16,833 bases of DNA. Origin: DASXRU01 sp036506395 (GTDB taxonomy: Bacteria > Acidobacteriota > Blastocatellia > Pyrinomonadales > Pyrinomonadaceae). The stretch covers positions 1 to 16,833 of the forward strand of contig DASXRU010000218.1 in NCBI GenBank assembly GCA_036506395.1, written 5' to 3'. Shown here piece after piece: positions 1 through 7,446 of this stretch; position 1 is the stretch's first letter, and the number at the start of each line of letters is the position of its first letter. Made by a program: the position numbers and the translations under genes. The notes beneath the pieces were generated by a model. It saw only the letters and a program-made list of their open reading frames with translations, ran no database searches and was not told where the DNA came from.

Positions 1-45
1 GGCCAGCGGAGAAAGCCAAGGTCAAAACTTTAACTAGTTATCAAC

Positions 46-1290
46 TCAGATTAATCTGCGTCGCAAAAGATCGAGCGCCGCTTGCGAGGCACGCCAGCGG
101 ACGAGATGCCGATCGCCGGGCAACGTCAGCCGGCGATGCTCCGTGTGCGCGTCATCGGCCAGGGCGACGAACACCAACCCCACCGGCTTTTCCTCTGTGC
201 CACCGTCAGGCCCGGCGATGCCCGTGACCGCCAATCCAAAATCTGTGCCCGCACCATTGCGAACTCCTTCAGCCATTGCCTCTGCCACCGCAGCACTGAC
301 CGCGCCCTCCGCCAGAATTAGTTTCCGATCGACTCCCAGCAGTCTGGTCTTTGAGGCATTCGAATAAGTGACCACGCCTTCCACGAAATACTTCGAAGAG
401 CCAGGCACGTCCGTAAGACGCTGCGCAATCAGCCCGCCAGTGCAGCTCTCGGCCACGGCTACGGTGAATCCGCCCACTGACAATTTCAGCCCCACAACCT
501 GCTCCATTGTCTCCCCGCGAAAAGCAAAAATTGAATTGCCGAGCTTGTCCTCGATCTTTTCAGACAAGTTGTCGAGCAGTGTTTCGGCTTCTGCCTCGCT
601 TCTGCCATGCGCGCTCAGATGTATCTCAACCTCGCTGCTATTGAAAAGAATCGTCGTCTGCGGATTCTGATAGCGCGTGTATATCGGAGCAATCTTCTCG
701 TCGATCGCGGATTCACCCATTCCGGCGACGCGCAACACGCGCCGGGCAAAACGAACATCCCCGGACTTCTCCGCCAAACGCGGCCGCACAAACGTTTCGA
801 ACATCGGTTGCATCTCCCGCGGCGGACCGGGAAGAAGAGCGATTGCGCATCCTTCATGCTCCAGGTAAAGTCCGGGCGCGCTGCCGTTGGGATTTTCAAG
901 AACGTCAGCGCCGTCAATCACCATTGCCTGCCGCGAATTTCTTTCCGGCATCGCCATCTTGTACTGAGCAAAGCGGTCTCGTATTTCACGCAGCACGCGC
1001 TCGTTCAGCACCAGCCGCCGGCCCAACGCCCGGGCTGCCACTTTGCGCGTTACATCATCCTCGGTTGGACCCAGGCCGCCCGTGGTAATCACTACGCGAG
1101 AACGTTTGACCGCGTCCTTGATCGCTTCCTCCAGGCGTGCGTCGTCGTCCCCGACAATCGTTTTCAGTTTGACGTCGATGCCGATGCGATTAAGTTGTTC
1201 GGTGAGCCAGAGGCTGTTGGTGTCGCTGCGGGTCGGAGCCAGCAGTTCTGAGCCGATGGCGATAATTTCAGCAGTCAGCATGGAGGACAT
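46..1290 (-). CDS. cinA: CinA-like protein (competence/damage-inducible protein A; NMN deamidase domain)
   Basis: Two-domain CinA protein of 414 aa, the usual length. The N-terminal MoCF/CinA-N domain (about residues 6-175) carries TTGGLGPTEDD at 69-79. The C-terminal domain (about 258-412) is the PncC-type nicotinamide-nucleotide amidase domain, with ESCTGG at 281-286 holding the expected catalytic serine (S282) and TGIAGP at 356-361. Family members hydrolyse NMN in pyridine-nucleotide salvage, and the N-terminal domain is linked to ADP-ribose or CoA pyrophosphatase activity. The start is uncertain: ATG at 1290 has no Shine-Dalgarno sequence, and the in-frame ATG three codons later (1281) matches the usual MxxAEII beginning equally well. 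It reads away from a repeat-rich gap and no operon partner is visible. The family call is firm; a role in competence is not implied. Confidence 0.95.
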   Translation of the reverse strand: MSSMLTAEIIAIGSELLAPTRSDTNSLWLTEQLNRIGIDVKLKTIVGDDDARLEEAIKDAVKRSRVVITTGGLGPTEDDVTRKVAARALGRRLVLNERVLREIRDRFAQYKMAMPERNSRQAMVIDGADVLENPNGSAPGLYLEHEGCAIALLPGPPREMQPMFETFVRPRLAEKSGDVRFARRVLRVAGMGESAIDEKIAPIYTRYQNPQTTILFNSSEVEIHLSAHGRSEAEAETLLDNLSEKIEDKLGNSIFAFRGETMEQVVGLKLSVGGFTVAVAESCTGGLIAQRLTDVPGSSKYFVEGVVTYSNASKTRLLGVDRKLILAEGAVSAAVAEAMAEGVRNGAGTDFGLAVTGIAGPDGGTEEKPVGLVFVALADDAHTEHRRLTLPGDRHLVRWRASQAALDLLRRRLI

Positions 1291-1335
1291 TTATTTACCA
1301 CAGAGGCCAGAGAAGAAGAAATCGTAAAGGCGGGC

Positions 1336-1588
1336 ACTGATGCTGTTTGCCCGTTTGGATAGCGATAGGTGCGGTCCCGATGAGGTCAGTACCACCACGC
1401 GGTAGCGGGTGGGTCTCTTCATTGCCCATTGTCGATTTCCGATTGCCAATTGGCTTTTGACGACACAGGCAATCGGCATTCGGCAATTGGCAATCGGCAA
1501 TGTCACGGCCCACCCGCTACCGCGTGGTGGTACTGATCTCACCGGGACCGAGCGTCGTTCTAAAGGGCAAGCCTCAAACTGCATCAGT
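1336..1588. repeat. Long palindromic element with mirrored heptamer arrays (MITE-like)
   Basis: This element fills most of the 370-bp gap between cinA and the next gene. Its outer ends are inverted: ACTGATGCTGTTTG at 1336-1349 matches the reverse of CAAACTGCATCAGT at 1575-1588 with one mismatch. Inside lie inverted copies of a GC-rich hairpin repeat, at 1372-1414 (minus sense) and 1509-1550 (plus sense). Innermost are two facing arrays of five 7-bp units: GGCAATY-type units at 1468-1502 and their reverse complements at 1420-1454, around a 13-nt loop. The GC-rich hairpin recurs at 11057 and 14975. No transposase is present. A non-autonomous mobile or REP-like element is the best guess; short ORFs across it are probably not genes. 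Confidence 0.8.
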
Positions 1589-1605
1589 ATTTAAAGGCGC
1601 TGTTC

Positions 1606-1635
1606 TTGTCGATTCTCTGCCAGGTCGCTTATAGT
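1606..1635 (+). promoter_or_regulatory. Possible sigma-70 promoter for the dehydrogenase gene
   Basis: TTGTCG at 1606-1611 and TATAGT at 1630-1635 are separated by 18 nt and lie 26 nt before the ATG at 1661. They match the consensus 4/6 and 5/6. The site begins just after the palindromic element. No Shine-Dalgarno sequence is visible before the gene. This is consensus matching only. Confidence 0.35.
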
Positions 1636-1660
1636 CAATCTTTTTCAAACAAGCACAATT

Positions 1661-2800
1661 ATGCCGAAGCAATCCTATTACATCGTAGCGCTGCCCGGTG
1701 ATGGAATTGGGCCAGAGGTCTTAGCGTGCGCCCTGAACGTCTTGAGCACTTCGGGCCAATTATTTGGAATCGATTTCCAGGTGGAAGAGATTCCATGTGG
1801 GGGGCACTACTACGCCCAGCACGAGACAGAATGGCCTGAGGGTTCTTTTGAAAAGTGCGAGCGGGCCGACGCGGTCTTGCTGGGCGCAGTTGGACATGAG
1901 GTTGACGGCAAAACGGTTTTCACGAAGCCAGGCAAGCCATATCCAGAGCCACAGTTAGCGGGGTTCGCTCAGGTAATTCTCAATAGACAAAAGCTCGGGC
2001 TCTACGCGAATGTCCGTCCCGTGAAACTTTACCCGGGCGTTAAGCACAAGATTCACGGTGAGCTGAAACAGGTTTGGGACCCGGACAAGGTCGACTACGT
2101 GGTGATTCGCGAGAATACCGAGGATGCTTACACGGGCGAGACCAACCTAATTCCAGACGGCCGGACCACGCCAATAAAAATCACTCGCCAGGCAACAGAG
2201 CGCGTAGTACGTTATGCCTTCAATCTGGCACGACGCCGCGCTAAGCAGCACAAGGTCACCTGCGTGGACAAGTCAAATATCATAGGTGCACACCGCTTCT
2301 TCCGCGACGTTTTTCGCGAAGTCGGAACGCGTGAGTTCCCTGAGATCAATCTCGACTACGCTTATGTAGATGCGTTCTGTCAGTGGCAGATTCGCAATCC
2401 TGAATGGTACGACGTGGTGGTTGGTCCGAATCTTGTCGGCGACATCATCAGCGATAATGGTGCGACCACGGCAGGCGGCCTCGGCCTTGCAGTTGGCGGC
2501 AATATCGGCGATGAGCACGCGATGTTTGAGCCGATTCATGGGAGCGCCCCGAAACATGCCGGAAACGACAAAGCGAATCCTCTGGCAGCGATCCTGTCAG
2601 TGCAGATGATGCTGGACTGGTTGGGCACACGACACGCAGACGATCGATTGCAAAGGGCCGCGCAGGCGGTCGAAGCCGCAGTAGCGGCACTCCTCAGCGA
2701 AGGAAGAACACTAACGTATGATTTGATCGGAGAAGCGAAGGCGTCACGCTGCAGCGAGGTCGGAGCCGCAGTCGAAGAGAAGCTACGGATGATGACCTAA
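1661..2800 (+). CDS. Isocitrate/isopropylmalate dehydrogenase family protein
   Basis: A 379-aa beta-decarboxylating NAD(P)-dependent dehydrogenase that would oxidise and decarboxylate a 2-hydroxyacid with metal. Visible family features are LPGDGIGPEV at 11-20, substrate arginines R109, R119 (NVRPVK) and R150 (VIRENTED), a tyrosine in EDAYTG (Y157), VDKSNI with catalytic K204, aspartates D237, D261 and D265, and HGSAPKHAG at 293-301. The substrate is unclear. In a hand alignment the position of the Glu that helps select isopropylmalate (E87 in Thermus LeuB) is Phe. K298-H299 sit where NADP-type isocitrate dehydrogenase has Lys-Tyr and NAD-type LeuB has Asp-Ile. It could be an isocitrate, isopropylmalate or related dehydrogenase. 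The gene converges on the M28 peptidase with only 6 bp between stops. leuA lies about 5 kb away on the other strand, so the context does not settle the role. Confidence 0.9.
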   Translation: MPKQSYYIVALPGDGIGPEVLACALNVLSTSGQLFGIDFQVEEIPCGGHYYAQHETEWPEGSFEKCERADAVLLGAVGHEVDGKTVFTKPGKPYPEPQLAGFAQVILNRQKLGLYANVRPVKLYPGVKHKIHGELKQVWDPDKVDYVVIRENTEDAYTGETNLIPDGRTTPIKITRQATERVVRYAFNLARRRAKQHKVTCVDKSNIIGAHRFFRDVFREVGTREFPEINLDYAYVDAFCQWQIRNPEWYDVVVGPNLVGDIISDNGATTAGGLGLAVGGNIGDEHAMFEPIHGSAPKHAGNDKANPLAAILSVQMMLDWLGTRHADDRLQRAAQAVEAAVAALLSEGRTLTYDLIGEAKASRCSEVGAAVEEKLRMMT

Positions 2801-2806
2801 GGACAA

Positions 2807-3907
2807 TCACCGCTTGCTTCCCAACCGCGCCTCGATCTTCGGCAGGCTGGTGAGCATAACGTCGCCGACAATCTTCAAACTCTTCGCGGAAATCTTATCG
2901 AGCGTGTCCCCGGCGGTGTGCCAGTACTCTTCTCCACTGGGGGACTTGTAGTTGCTGAGCTGGATTATGTCGAGCGCATCGACGCCGGCGCGCAGAAATG
3001 GTTCGTGGTCGTCGCCGCCAACGCCTTCTATGCGATCCTGAAACACAGACCCGTAGCCCAGCTCCTTTGCGGTTCGCCACACGATATCGACCAACCAGGT
3101 CGAGCTTAGGTCGTCACGCCCAAAATTGAGGTCTTTATAACCAATCATATCGAGCAGGATCATGGCCCGCACGCGCGACAATTCGTTCCTGCTTTGAAGT
3201 TGCTCGACATAGCGGCGGCTGCCGTACGTATTGTCCGGCGCGCCCGGCTTGCTGCATTGGTCCCATTCTTCGCAGAATGACTCTTCGCCGTCGAAGAAAA
3301 CAAACCAGTACGTGAAGCGCCGGTCCGCTTTTGTCGTCGCCATGACGCGAGCTAATTCCATCAGCGCGGCCGTCGATGATGCCCCGTCGTTCGCTCCCAC
3401 AAAGCGAAATTTCTTAAACAGTTTCGTGTCGTAATGACTGGAAATAATGATCACGTCACGGGAAGGGATATCAACAGCCGAAGCGGGAAGCTCTGCTGTA
3501 ATGTTCATCAACTTCTTATCGCCGAGAGGAGTCTTCGGATGAAATTCATCTGTAGTGACGTTCAACCCATAGGATTTCAATTCCCCGATAATGAAGTTGC
3601 GCGTCCGTTCGAGCTGAGCCGATCCGCCCGGACGTGGGCCAAACTCAACTTGTTTGCGAACCAACTCCAACGCGCGTTCACCGTCGAACGGTGAATTGGC
3701 AACGGTCGCTGAACTGGCAGGAGAAGCCGCCGGTGGCGTGGTCGCTGAATTCGCTCCGGGCCCCTGTTTGGAGCCGCCCGGGCAGCCGACCAAAGCAAAA
3801 GGAAAAAGAAGAAACAGCGCCAGCGTGATATGTCTCCGCGCCCCACTGGCAGAATTCACAAAGGTCGCTCTGAACCTGGTTATCCTATTCATTCTGGTCT
3901 GAGTCAT
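2807..3907 (-). CDS. M28-family zinc peptidase, predicted lipoprotein
   Basis: A 366-aa protein with a lipoprotein signal: a basic N-terminus, a hydrophobic stretch (about 27-41) and lipobox ALVGC with C42. A Ser/Ala/Pro-rich linker (about 43-73) precedes the M28 domain. Likely metal-site residues are H158 (SSHYDT), D174 (GANDGAS), E208/E209 (FFDGEES; base and ligand), D253 (LLDMIG) and H330 (YWHTAGDT). Family members are aminopeptidases or, in the related branch, glutaminyl cyclases. The run FFDGEESF followed by YGSRRYVE resembles the cyclase branch, but the first histidine ligand is kept, which favours a two-metal peptidase. It probably acts on the cell surface or in the periplasm. The start may be the internal ATG at residue 6, which leaves a more usual signal length. 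No operon partner is seen. Confidence 0.9.
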   Translation of the reverse strand: MTQTRMNRITRFRATFVNSASGARRHITLALFLLFPFALVGCPGGSKQGPGANSATTPPAASPASSATVANSPFDGERALELVRKQVEFGPRPGGSAQLERTRNFIIGELKSYGLNVTTDEFHPKTPLGDKKLMNITAELPASAVDIPSRDVIIISSHYDTKLFKKFRFVGANDGASSTAALMELARVMATTKADRRFTYWFVFFDGEESFCEEWDQCSKPGAPDNTYGSRRYVEQLQSRNELSRVRAMILLDMIGYKDLNFGRDDLSSTWLVDIVWRTAKELGYGSVFQDRIEGVGGDDHEPFLRAGVDALDIIQLSNYKSPSGEEYWHTAGDTLDKISAKSLKIVGDVMLTSLPKIEARLGSKR

Positions 3908-3955
3908 TTGGAATGCGGCTTGAAATTCAGTTCCGAACTTGGAGGCCCGGTTTCA

Positions 3956-4082
3956 CTGGGAGCGCGGGCGCCCTCGCCCGCATTGCAGGGCAGCGCGAAT
4001 GTTTCCCAAATATGAAATACGATCCCTTTTGTCATTTTTCGCGCTTCGCACTCATTGCGGGCGGGGGCGCCCGCGCTCCCAG
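3956..4082. repeat. Inverted-repeat element with 26-bp GC-rich ends
   Basis: The arms at 3956-3981 and 4057-4082 are inverted repeats with 25 of 26 bases matching. Each outer end starts CTGGGAGCGCGGGCGCCC, and a 75-nt interior separates them. It sits upstream of the M28 peptidase and just past the end of the Fur gene. It has no coding content I can support. The form fits a MITE-like or REP-type dispersed element; similar GC-rich ends are, from memory, common in Acidobacteriota intergenic DNA. Confidence 0.75.
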
Positions 4083-4091
4083 TACTCCGGA

Positions 4092-4233
4092 AGTTACGGG
4101 ATTTGGATGGCTGACTCAACCGCAACGCAGTTGCGTTCGCTGGCGCAACCCGTTCCGGGTTGATAATGATCGTCACTTACTTGACCCAGGGTTGAAGCAA
4201 CCCTGGGCTTTGAGACGTAACCGCTTCGCGGTA
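4092..4233. repeat. Multi-hairpin dispersed repeat, copy 1 (left part missing)
   Basis: About 140 bp closely matching 12633-12770 in the same orientation. It folds as successive small hairpins: CGCAAC/GTTGCG, CAACCCG/CGGGTTG, a perfect 10-bp CCCAGGGTTG/CAACCCTGGG stem with an AAG loop (4185-4207), and ACCGC/GCGGT. The left part present in copy 2 is absent here; instead the 3956-4082 inverted-repeat element ends 10 bp before it. No real ORF is supported. The 380-bp gap between the peptidase and fur is almost entirely these two elements. Confidence 0.8.
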
Positions 4234-4286
4234 TCAATGCCCATCTATGAAAGTTGCTCGTCAAACTGGAACCTGGGTCTTTTTGC

Positions 4287-4787
4287 TTATCGGGAATGTC
4301 TCGCGGTGGCGGCGCGAGGAGAAGTCTTGGCCGCTGTCTCCTTTTCCGCGTCCCGCTCCTTCCGCCTGCATTCCGCGCATATTCCGATGATCCGCAGCAG
4401 ATGCTGCGTCACTTCAAACCTGTGCTTCGCGGCCATGGCATCCTGAATCGCTTCGAGCTCGGCGGAAAAGAATTCGATGATCTTGCCGCAGCGGGAGCAG
4501 ATCATATGGTCATGGTGCTGATGCTTGTAGTTATGCTCGTAATGCGTGCGGCCGTCACCGAAGCGGACTTCCCTGGCCAGACCCGCTTCCGATAAAAGTT
4601 TGAGCGTTCGATAGACGGTGGTCTGGCCGATATTCGGATCCAGTTCGCGCACCAGGCGATAGAGATCTTCGCTGGAGAGATGCTTTTCAGTGCGCAAAAA
4701 GACATCCAGAATCAGCTCTCGCTGCGCAGTACGCTTCAAGCCCTGTTTCTGGATATGCTTAAGAAAAACTTCCTGCTCTTCGGTCAT
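4287..4787 (-). CDS. fur: Fur-family transcriptional regulator
   Basis: A 166-aa metal-dependent repressor of the Fur superfamily. The winged-helix DNA-binding domain spans about residues 1-85, with TTVYRTLKLL in the recognition region at 56-65. The dimerisation/metal domain follows, with the family HHDH motif at 91-94 and two CxxC pairs (C97/C100 and C137/C140), the usual structural zinc site. H36, H89-H94 and E105 are candidate ligands for the regulatory metal. The motif pattern, including CGKxIEF, looks most like true Fur, but Zur or PerR specificity cannot be excluded. The last 25 residues are a polar tail beyond the domain. The start at 4787 lacks a clear Shine-Dalgarno sequence. It stands alone, with no iron-uptake gene beside it. 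Confidence 0.88.
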   Translation of the reverse strand: MTEEQEVFLKHIQKQGLKRTAQRELILDVFLRTEKHLSSEDLYRLVRELDPNIGQTTVYRTLKLLSEAGLAREVRFGDGRTHYEHNYKHQHHDHMICSRCGKIIEFFSAELEAIQDAMAAKHRFEVTQHLLRIIGICAECRRKERDAEKETAAKTSPRAATARHSR

Positions 4788-4935
4788 AGATAATCTTTAG
4801 TTCCGAATCTGCTGCAGAAAGCATTCTAGCATCGCGCCTGAGGAAGTGGGAAAGAATGAGTAGAATTGGCGACCGATAAAGTTTGGGTTTCAGCTGAACA
4901 AGCTCCATCAGCACCTGCGCCTGACGTGGAAAGAT

Positions 4936-4965
4936 TTGGATGGCCCGAGAGGTAAATGCTATCTT
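4936..4965 (+). promoter_or_regulatory. Possible promoter of tRNA-Leu
   Basis: TTGGAT at 4936-4941 and TATCTT at 4960-4965 are spaced 18 nt apart and end 10 nt before the tRNA 5' end, the usual distance for a tRNA promoter. The match to consensus is moderate. Confidence 0.4.
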
Positions 4966-4975
4966 CACAGCCTGT

Positions 4976-5061
4976 GCCGGGGTGGCGGAATGGCAGACGC
5001 TACGGACTTAAAATCCGTTGTCCGCAAGGACGTGCGGGTTCGACTCCCGCCCTCGGCACCA
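4976..5061 (+). tRNA. tRNA-Leu (anticodon TAA)
   Basis: An 86-nt class II tRNA. The acceptor stem GCCGGGG (4976-4982) pairs with CCTCGGC (5051-5057) through one G-U pair. The anticodon stem is ACGGA/TCCGT around the loop CTTAAAA, giving anticodon TAA at 5009-5011 (reads UUA, and UUG by wobble). The long variable arm GTCC-GCAA-GGAC is typical of leucine tRNA. The T arm is GCGGG-TTCGACT-CCCGC. The 3' ACCA is encoded. Every arm is intact and the call is firm. Confidence 0.98.
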
Positions 5062-5117
5062 GTAAGAATCAAATAGTTAGGGCGGTAACCTTTCATCTCG
5101 TCTATATGCCATAGCCC

Positions 5118-5133
5118 GCCGAAGCGGTTCGGC
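5118..5133 (-). terminator. Small hairpin downstream of the DAHP synthase gene
   Basis: GCCGAA-GCGG-TTCGGC forms a 6-bp stem 12 bp beyond the DAHP synthase stop. No T-run follows on either strand, so it is at best a weak or Rho-assisted end of the pheA-aroF transcript. Confidence 0.25.
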
Positions 5134-5144
5134 ACAGAAGGAGA

Positions 5145-6263
5145 CTAACTGCACAAACCAGGCTGAAAGCGAGAGAGGCGCCGTTCATAAGCTTCTGCAG
5201 CTATCCGTACGTCTTCCAGAAATCCCGGCAGTTCATCAAGCAGCAGCGCCTGGGTCCCGTCAACAAGTGCACTACCTGGTTCCGGATGGAAATCCACCAG
5301 GATCATATTCGCCCCCGCAATCACACCCTGCGCCGTGACGTGCATGATGTCGAGGATACCTTCGGGACCCCGACTGCGTGATCCGACCGAGTGAGATGGA
5401 TCGATACAGACAGGCATTCTGGTCAGCCTCTTGACCACCGGAACGTGGGCGAAGTCCACAAAATTTCGATGAGGGGCTGCGATATTCGTCTTCATTCCGC
5501 GTAGCCCAAACACAACCTTATGATTGCCTTCACTCGCTAGATATTCAGCAGCGTGAAGAGACTCGTCCAACGTGATACCGAAACCGCGCTTGAGAAGAAC
5601 CGGAAACTCCTGTTGCCGCCCGACACTCTTCAGCAGCTCGAAGTTCTGAGTGTTCCGCGTGCCGATCTGCAGCATTACTCCCGTCGCGTTGCCCGCGCTG
5701 TCCAAGGCCTCTCGAATCTCGTCGAGGTGCGACTCGTGCGTCACCTCCATCGCGATGATCTTGATACCGTACTTTCCCGCGAGTTCGAAAACGTACGGCA
5801 GGCAATTCTTGCCGTGCCCCTGAAATGAGTAGGGGCTGGTGCGAGGTTTGTACGCGCCCATGCGTGTGCAGACCTGCCCGTTATCGCGCAAAGCCCTCAT
5901 CATCGTTTCGACATTTGCGGGCGTGTCCACGGCGCACAATCCGGCGAACACGTGGAGCGTGTCCTGACTGAAGCGCACGCCCTGATAGTCAAAATGGCTG
6001 GATCGGTGGTCATCCTTGTGTCGCCCGAGGATGCGATACTCTTCGGACACGCGAACAACGTGGTCAACTCCGGGCAGGTTCCTCATGTCTTCCACAGAAA
6101 GCGCTGCCGTGTTACCGATCAAATATATTTCAGTTAAGGTCTGTTCGACCCCGCGCTCCCGGTGAATACGCAGCTCTATGCTCTGCAGGCGCGAGAGATG
6201 GCTGACCAGTTGCTGGTACTCGGCGCCTTCCGTGTCTATATTGGACTTAAGGATCAGAATCAT
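5145..6263 (-). CDS. aroF: 3-deoxy-7-phosphoheptulonate (DAHP) synthase, divergent
   Basis: A 372-aa enzyme that would condense phosphoenolpyruvate with erythrose 4-phosphate in the first step of the shikimate pathway. A ferredoxin-like N-terminal regulatory domain (about 1-70) precedes the TIM barrel, as in the Thermotoga-type enzyme. I chose ATG at 6263 because the protein then begins MILILK, as relatives do, and it lies 25 bp after the pheA stop; the longer reading frame would overlap pheA by 125 bp. No Shine-Dalgarno sequence is seen. Visible motifs are KPRTSPYSFQG at 139-149, QIGTRNTQNFELLK at 199-212, LLKRG at 223-227 and DPSH at 288-291. Metal ligands map to C110, H291, D324 and D335. 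GPCS has become GLCA, and the third ligand, normally Glu, is Asp. The pathway fits the upstream pheA; the substitutions leave some doubt about activity. Confidence 0.88.
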   Translation of the reverse strand: MILILKSNIDTEGAEYQQLVSHLSRLQSIELRIHRERGVEQTLTEIYLIGNTAALSVEDMRNLPGVDHVVRVSEEYRILGRHKDDHRSSHFDYQGVRFSQDTLHVFAGLCAVDTPANVETMMRALRDNGQVCTRMGAYKPRTSPYSFQGHGKNCLPYVFELAGKYGIKIIAMEVTHESHLDEIREALDSAGNATGVMLQIGTRNTQNFELLKSVGRQQEFPVLLKRGFGITLDESLHAAEYLASEGNHKVVFGLRGMKTNIAAPHRNFVDFAHVPVVKRLTRMPVCIDPSHSVGSRSRGPEGILDIMHVTAQGVIAGANMILVDFHPEPGSALVDGTQALLLDELPGFLEDVRIAAEAYERRLSRFQPGLCS

Positions 6264-6288
6264 GTTCGTCAAGCCAACCGGGCTAAGC

Positions 6289-7446
6289 CTATTCGCTTTT
6301 TGAGATGTCCATCGAAGAGTAGCGACCCAGGTAGCGTACCTCTTCTGCTTGCTCGCGTATCTCATCGAGCGCGCCCCGCAACTCACTCTCCCTGGCCGGG
6401 GCCTGGAGATCAAGATAAAAGTTATATTGCCAGGGGCGTCCTTTGATAGGACGGCTCTCGATCCTCAGCAAATCAATGCCCCGCCGAACGAAAGGTCTGA
6501 GCGCCTCATGCAGCGCTCCGGGACGATGTGACAATCTAACTATAAGAGAGATCTTATTGCCGCGATCTGACGCCTCCGGGTTTAGAGCAAGGAGTGCGAA
6601 TCGAGTGTAGTTCTCGCTATGGTCTTCCAGATGCTCTCGTAACACGGTGCCACCGTAGATATTTGCCGCTCGCCTTCCGGCTATGGCCGCCTTCGTCGTA
6701 TCGCCACTTTCGACGACACGCCGCACACTGCCCGCCGTGTCGTCCGTTGCCACACGTTTGAGATGCGGGTGCGCGGCGAAAAAACGCTCGCACTGCGCTA
6801 GCGCCACCGGGTGCGAGTCCACAGTCTCGATGGTCTCAAGAGACGCTCCGCGGCAACCAATCAAGAAGTGTGAGATCGGCCAGATTATTTCAGCGACAAT
6901 GCCCAGTGAGCTTTCCAGAAGCAGGTCGTAGCAACGGTGGATCGATCCCATGAGGCTGTTCTCGAGCGGAGCCAGTATGTAATCAGCCTCGTCGGCATCA
7001 ATTGCCGTAAAGAGATCTTCGAATGTCGGGCGCGGCACGGGTTTACAGGTTTCACCTAAAAGCTCTATCGCAGCCTCTTCACTGAACGCCCCTCGCTCTC
7101 CCTGGAACGCTACCCGCGCTTCTCCTACAAAGTCTGTGAGCGTCGCATCCGCCTTGCCGGCATCTGCTGCGGGTTGGTGGAGTGCTCGCAATTGAACGTG
7201 TAAGCACTCGTCAATGATGCGCTGAAAGATGTTGGCAACATTCTTTTCGTCCAGGGGGCCGGGATTCTGCTCGCACAATCTCGTCAGCACCTCACGCTCG
7301 CGACGATTGTCGCAAAGCGATGTATCAACCTGCTTCTTAACCGCACCTACTTTTAGTGCCTGCTCGGCACGGTCGTTCAGCAGTCGAAGCAATTCATCGT
7401 CAATGGCATCTATTTTCGCTCGCGGGTTATCCGTTGGTTCCTTCAT
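6289..7446 (-). CDS. pheA: Bifunctional chorismate mutase / prephenate dehydratase
   Basis: A 385-aa P-protein converting chorismate to prephenate and then phenylpyruvate. The AroQ-type chorismate mutase domain (about 1-90) keeps residues aligning with E. coli R11, R28, K39, D48, R51, E52 and Q88 (here R9, R26, K37, D46, R49, E50, Q85); S84 is replaced by C81. The dehydratase domain (about 110-290) has TDDTAGS at 234-240 and NYTRF at 279-283. The ACT domain (about 298-375) has GALHE at 310-314 and ESRP at 330-333, the phenylalanine-binding motifs, so feedback inhibition is likely. AAGGGG lies about 7 nt before the chosen ATG, which supports this start; another ATG 4 nt upstream is out of frame. 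The DAHP synthase gene follows 25 bp later, suggesting a two-gene transcript. Confidence 0.95.
   Translation of the reverse strand: MKEPTDNPRAKIDAIDDELLRLLNDRAEQALKVGAVKKQVDTSLCDNRREREVLTRLCEQNPGPLDEKNVANIFQRIIDECLHVQLRALHQPAADAGKADATLTDFVGEARVAFQGERGAFSEEAAIELLGETCKPVPRPTFEDLFTAIDADEADYILAPLENSLMGSIHRCYDLLLESSLGIVAEIIWPISHFLIGCRGASLETIETVDSHPVALAQCERFFAAHPHLKRVATDDTAGSVRRVVESGDTTKAAIAGRRAANIYGGTVLREHLEDHSENYTRFALLALNPEASDRGNKISLIVRLSHRPGALHEALRPFVRRGIDLLRIESRPIKGRPWQYNFYLDLQAPARESELRGALDEIREQAEEVRYLGRYSSMDISKSE

Noticed and set aside
607..1251. 214-aa plus-strand ORF opposite cinA
   Set aside because: It is fully antisense to a strongly supported CinA protein, and its translation is low-complexity and matches no family I recognise.
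1420..1502. Possible CRISPR array because of regular short units
   Set aside because: Units are 7 bp with no spacers and lie in mirror orientation; no cas genes are present.
1409..1594. Short ORFs across the 1336-1588 palindrome, on both strands
   Set aside because: They are translations of the repeat; the same peptide pieces recur wherever the repeat occurs.
4788..4860. Fur-box (self-regulation site) upstream of fur
   Set aside because: GCATTCTAGCAT is a direct, not inverted, repeat and does not match the 19-bp Fur consensus well enough.
4759..4968. 69-aa minus-strand ORF between fur and the tRNA
   Set aside because: It overlaps the fur start and the predicted tRNA promoter, has no family likeness and no ribosome site. 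Probably chance.
4976..5145. Integration site at the tRNA 3' end
   Set aside because: No integrase, no duplicated tRNA 3' end and no foreign gene block follows; the neighbouring genes are ordinary biosynthesis genes.
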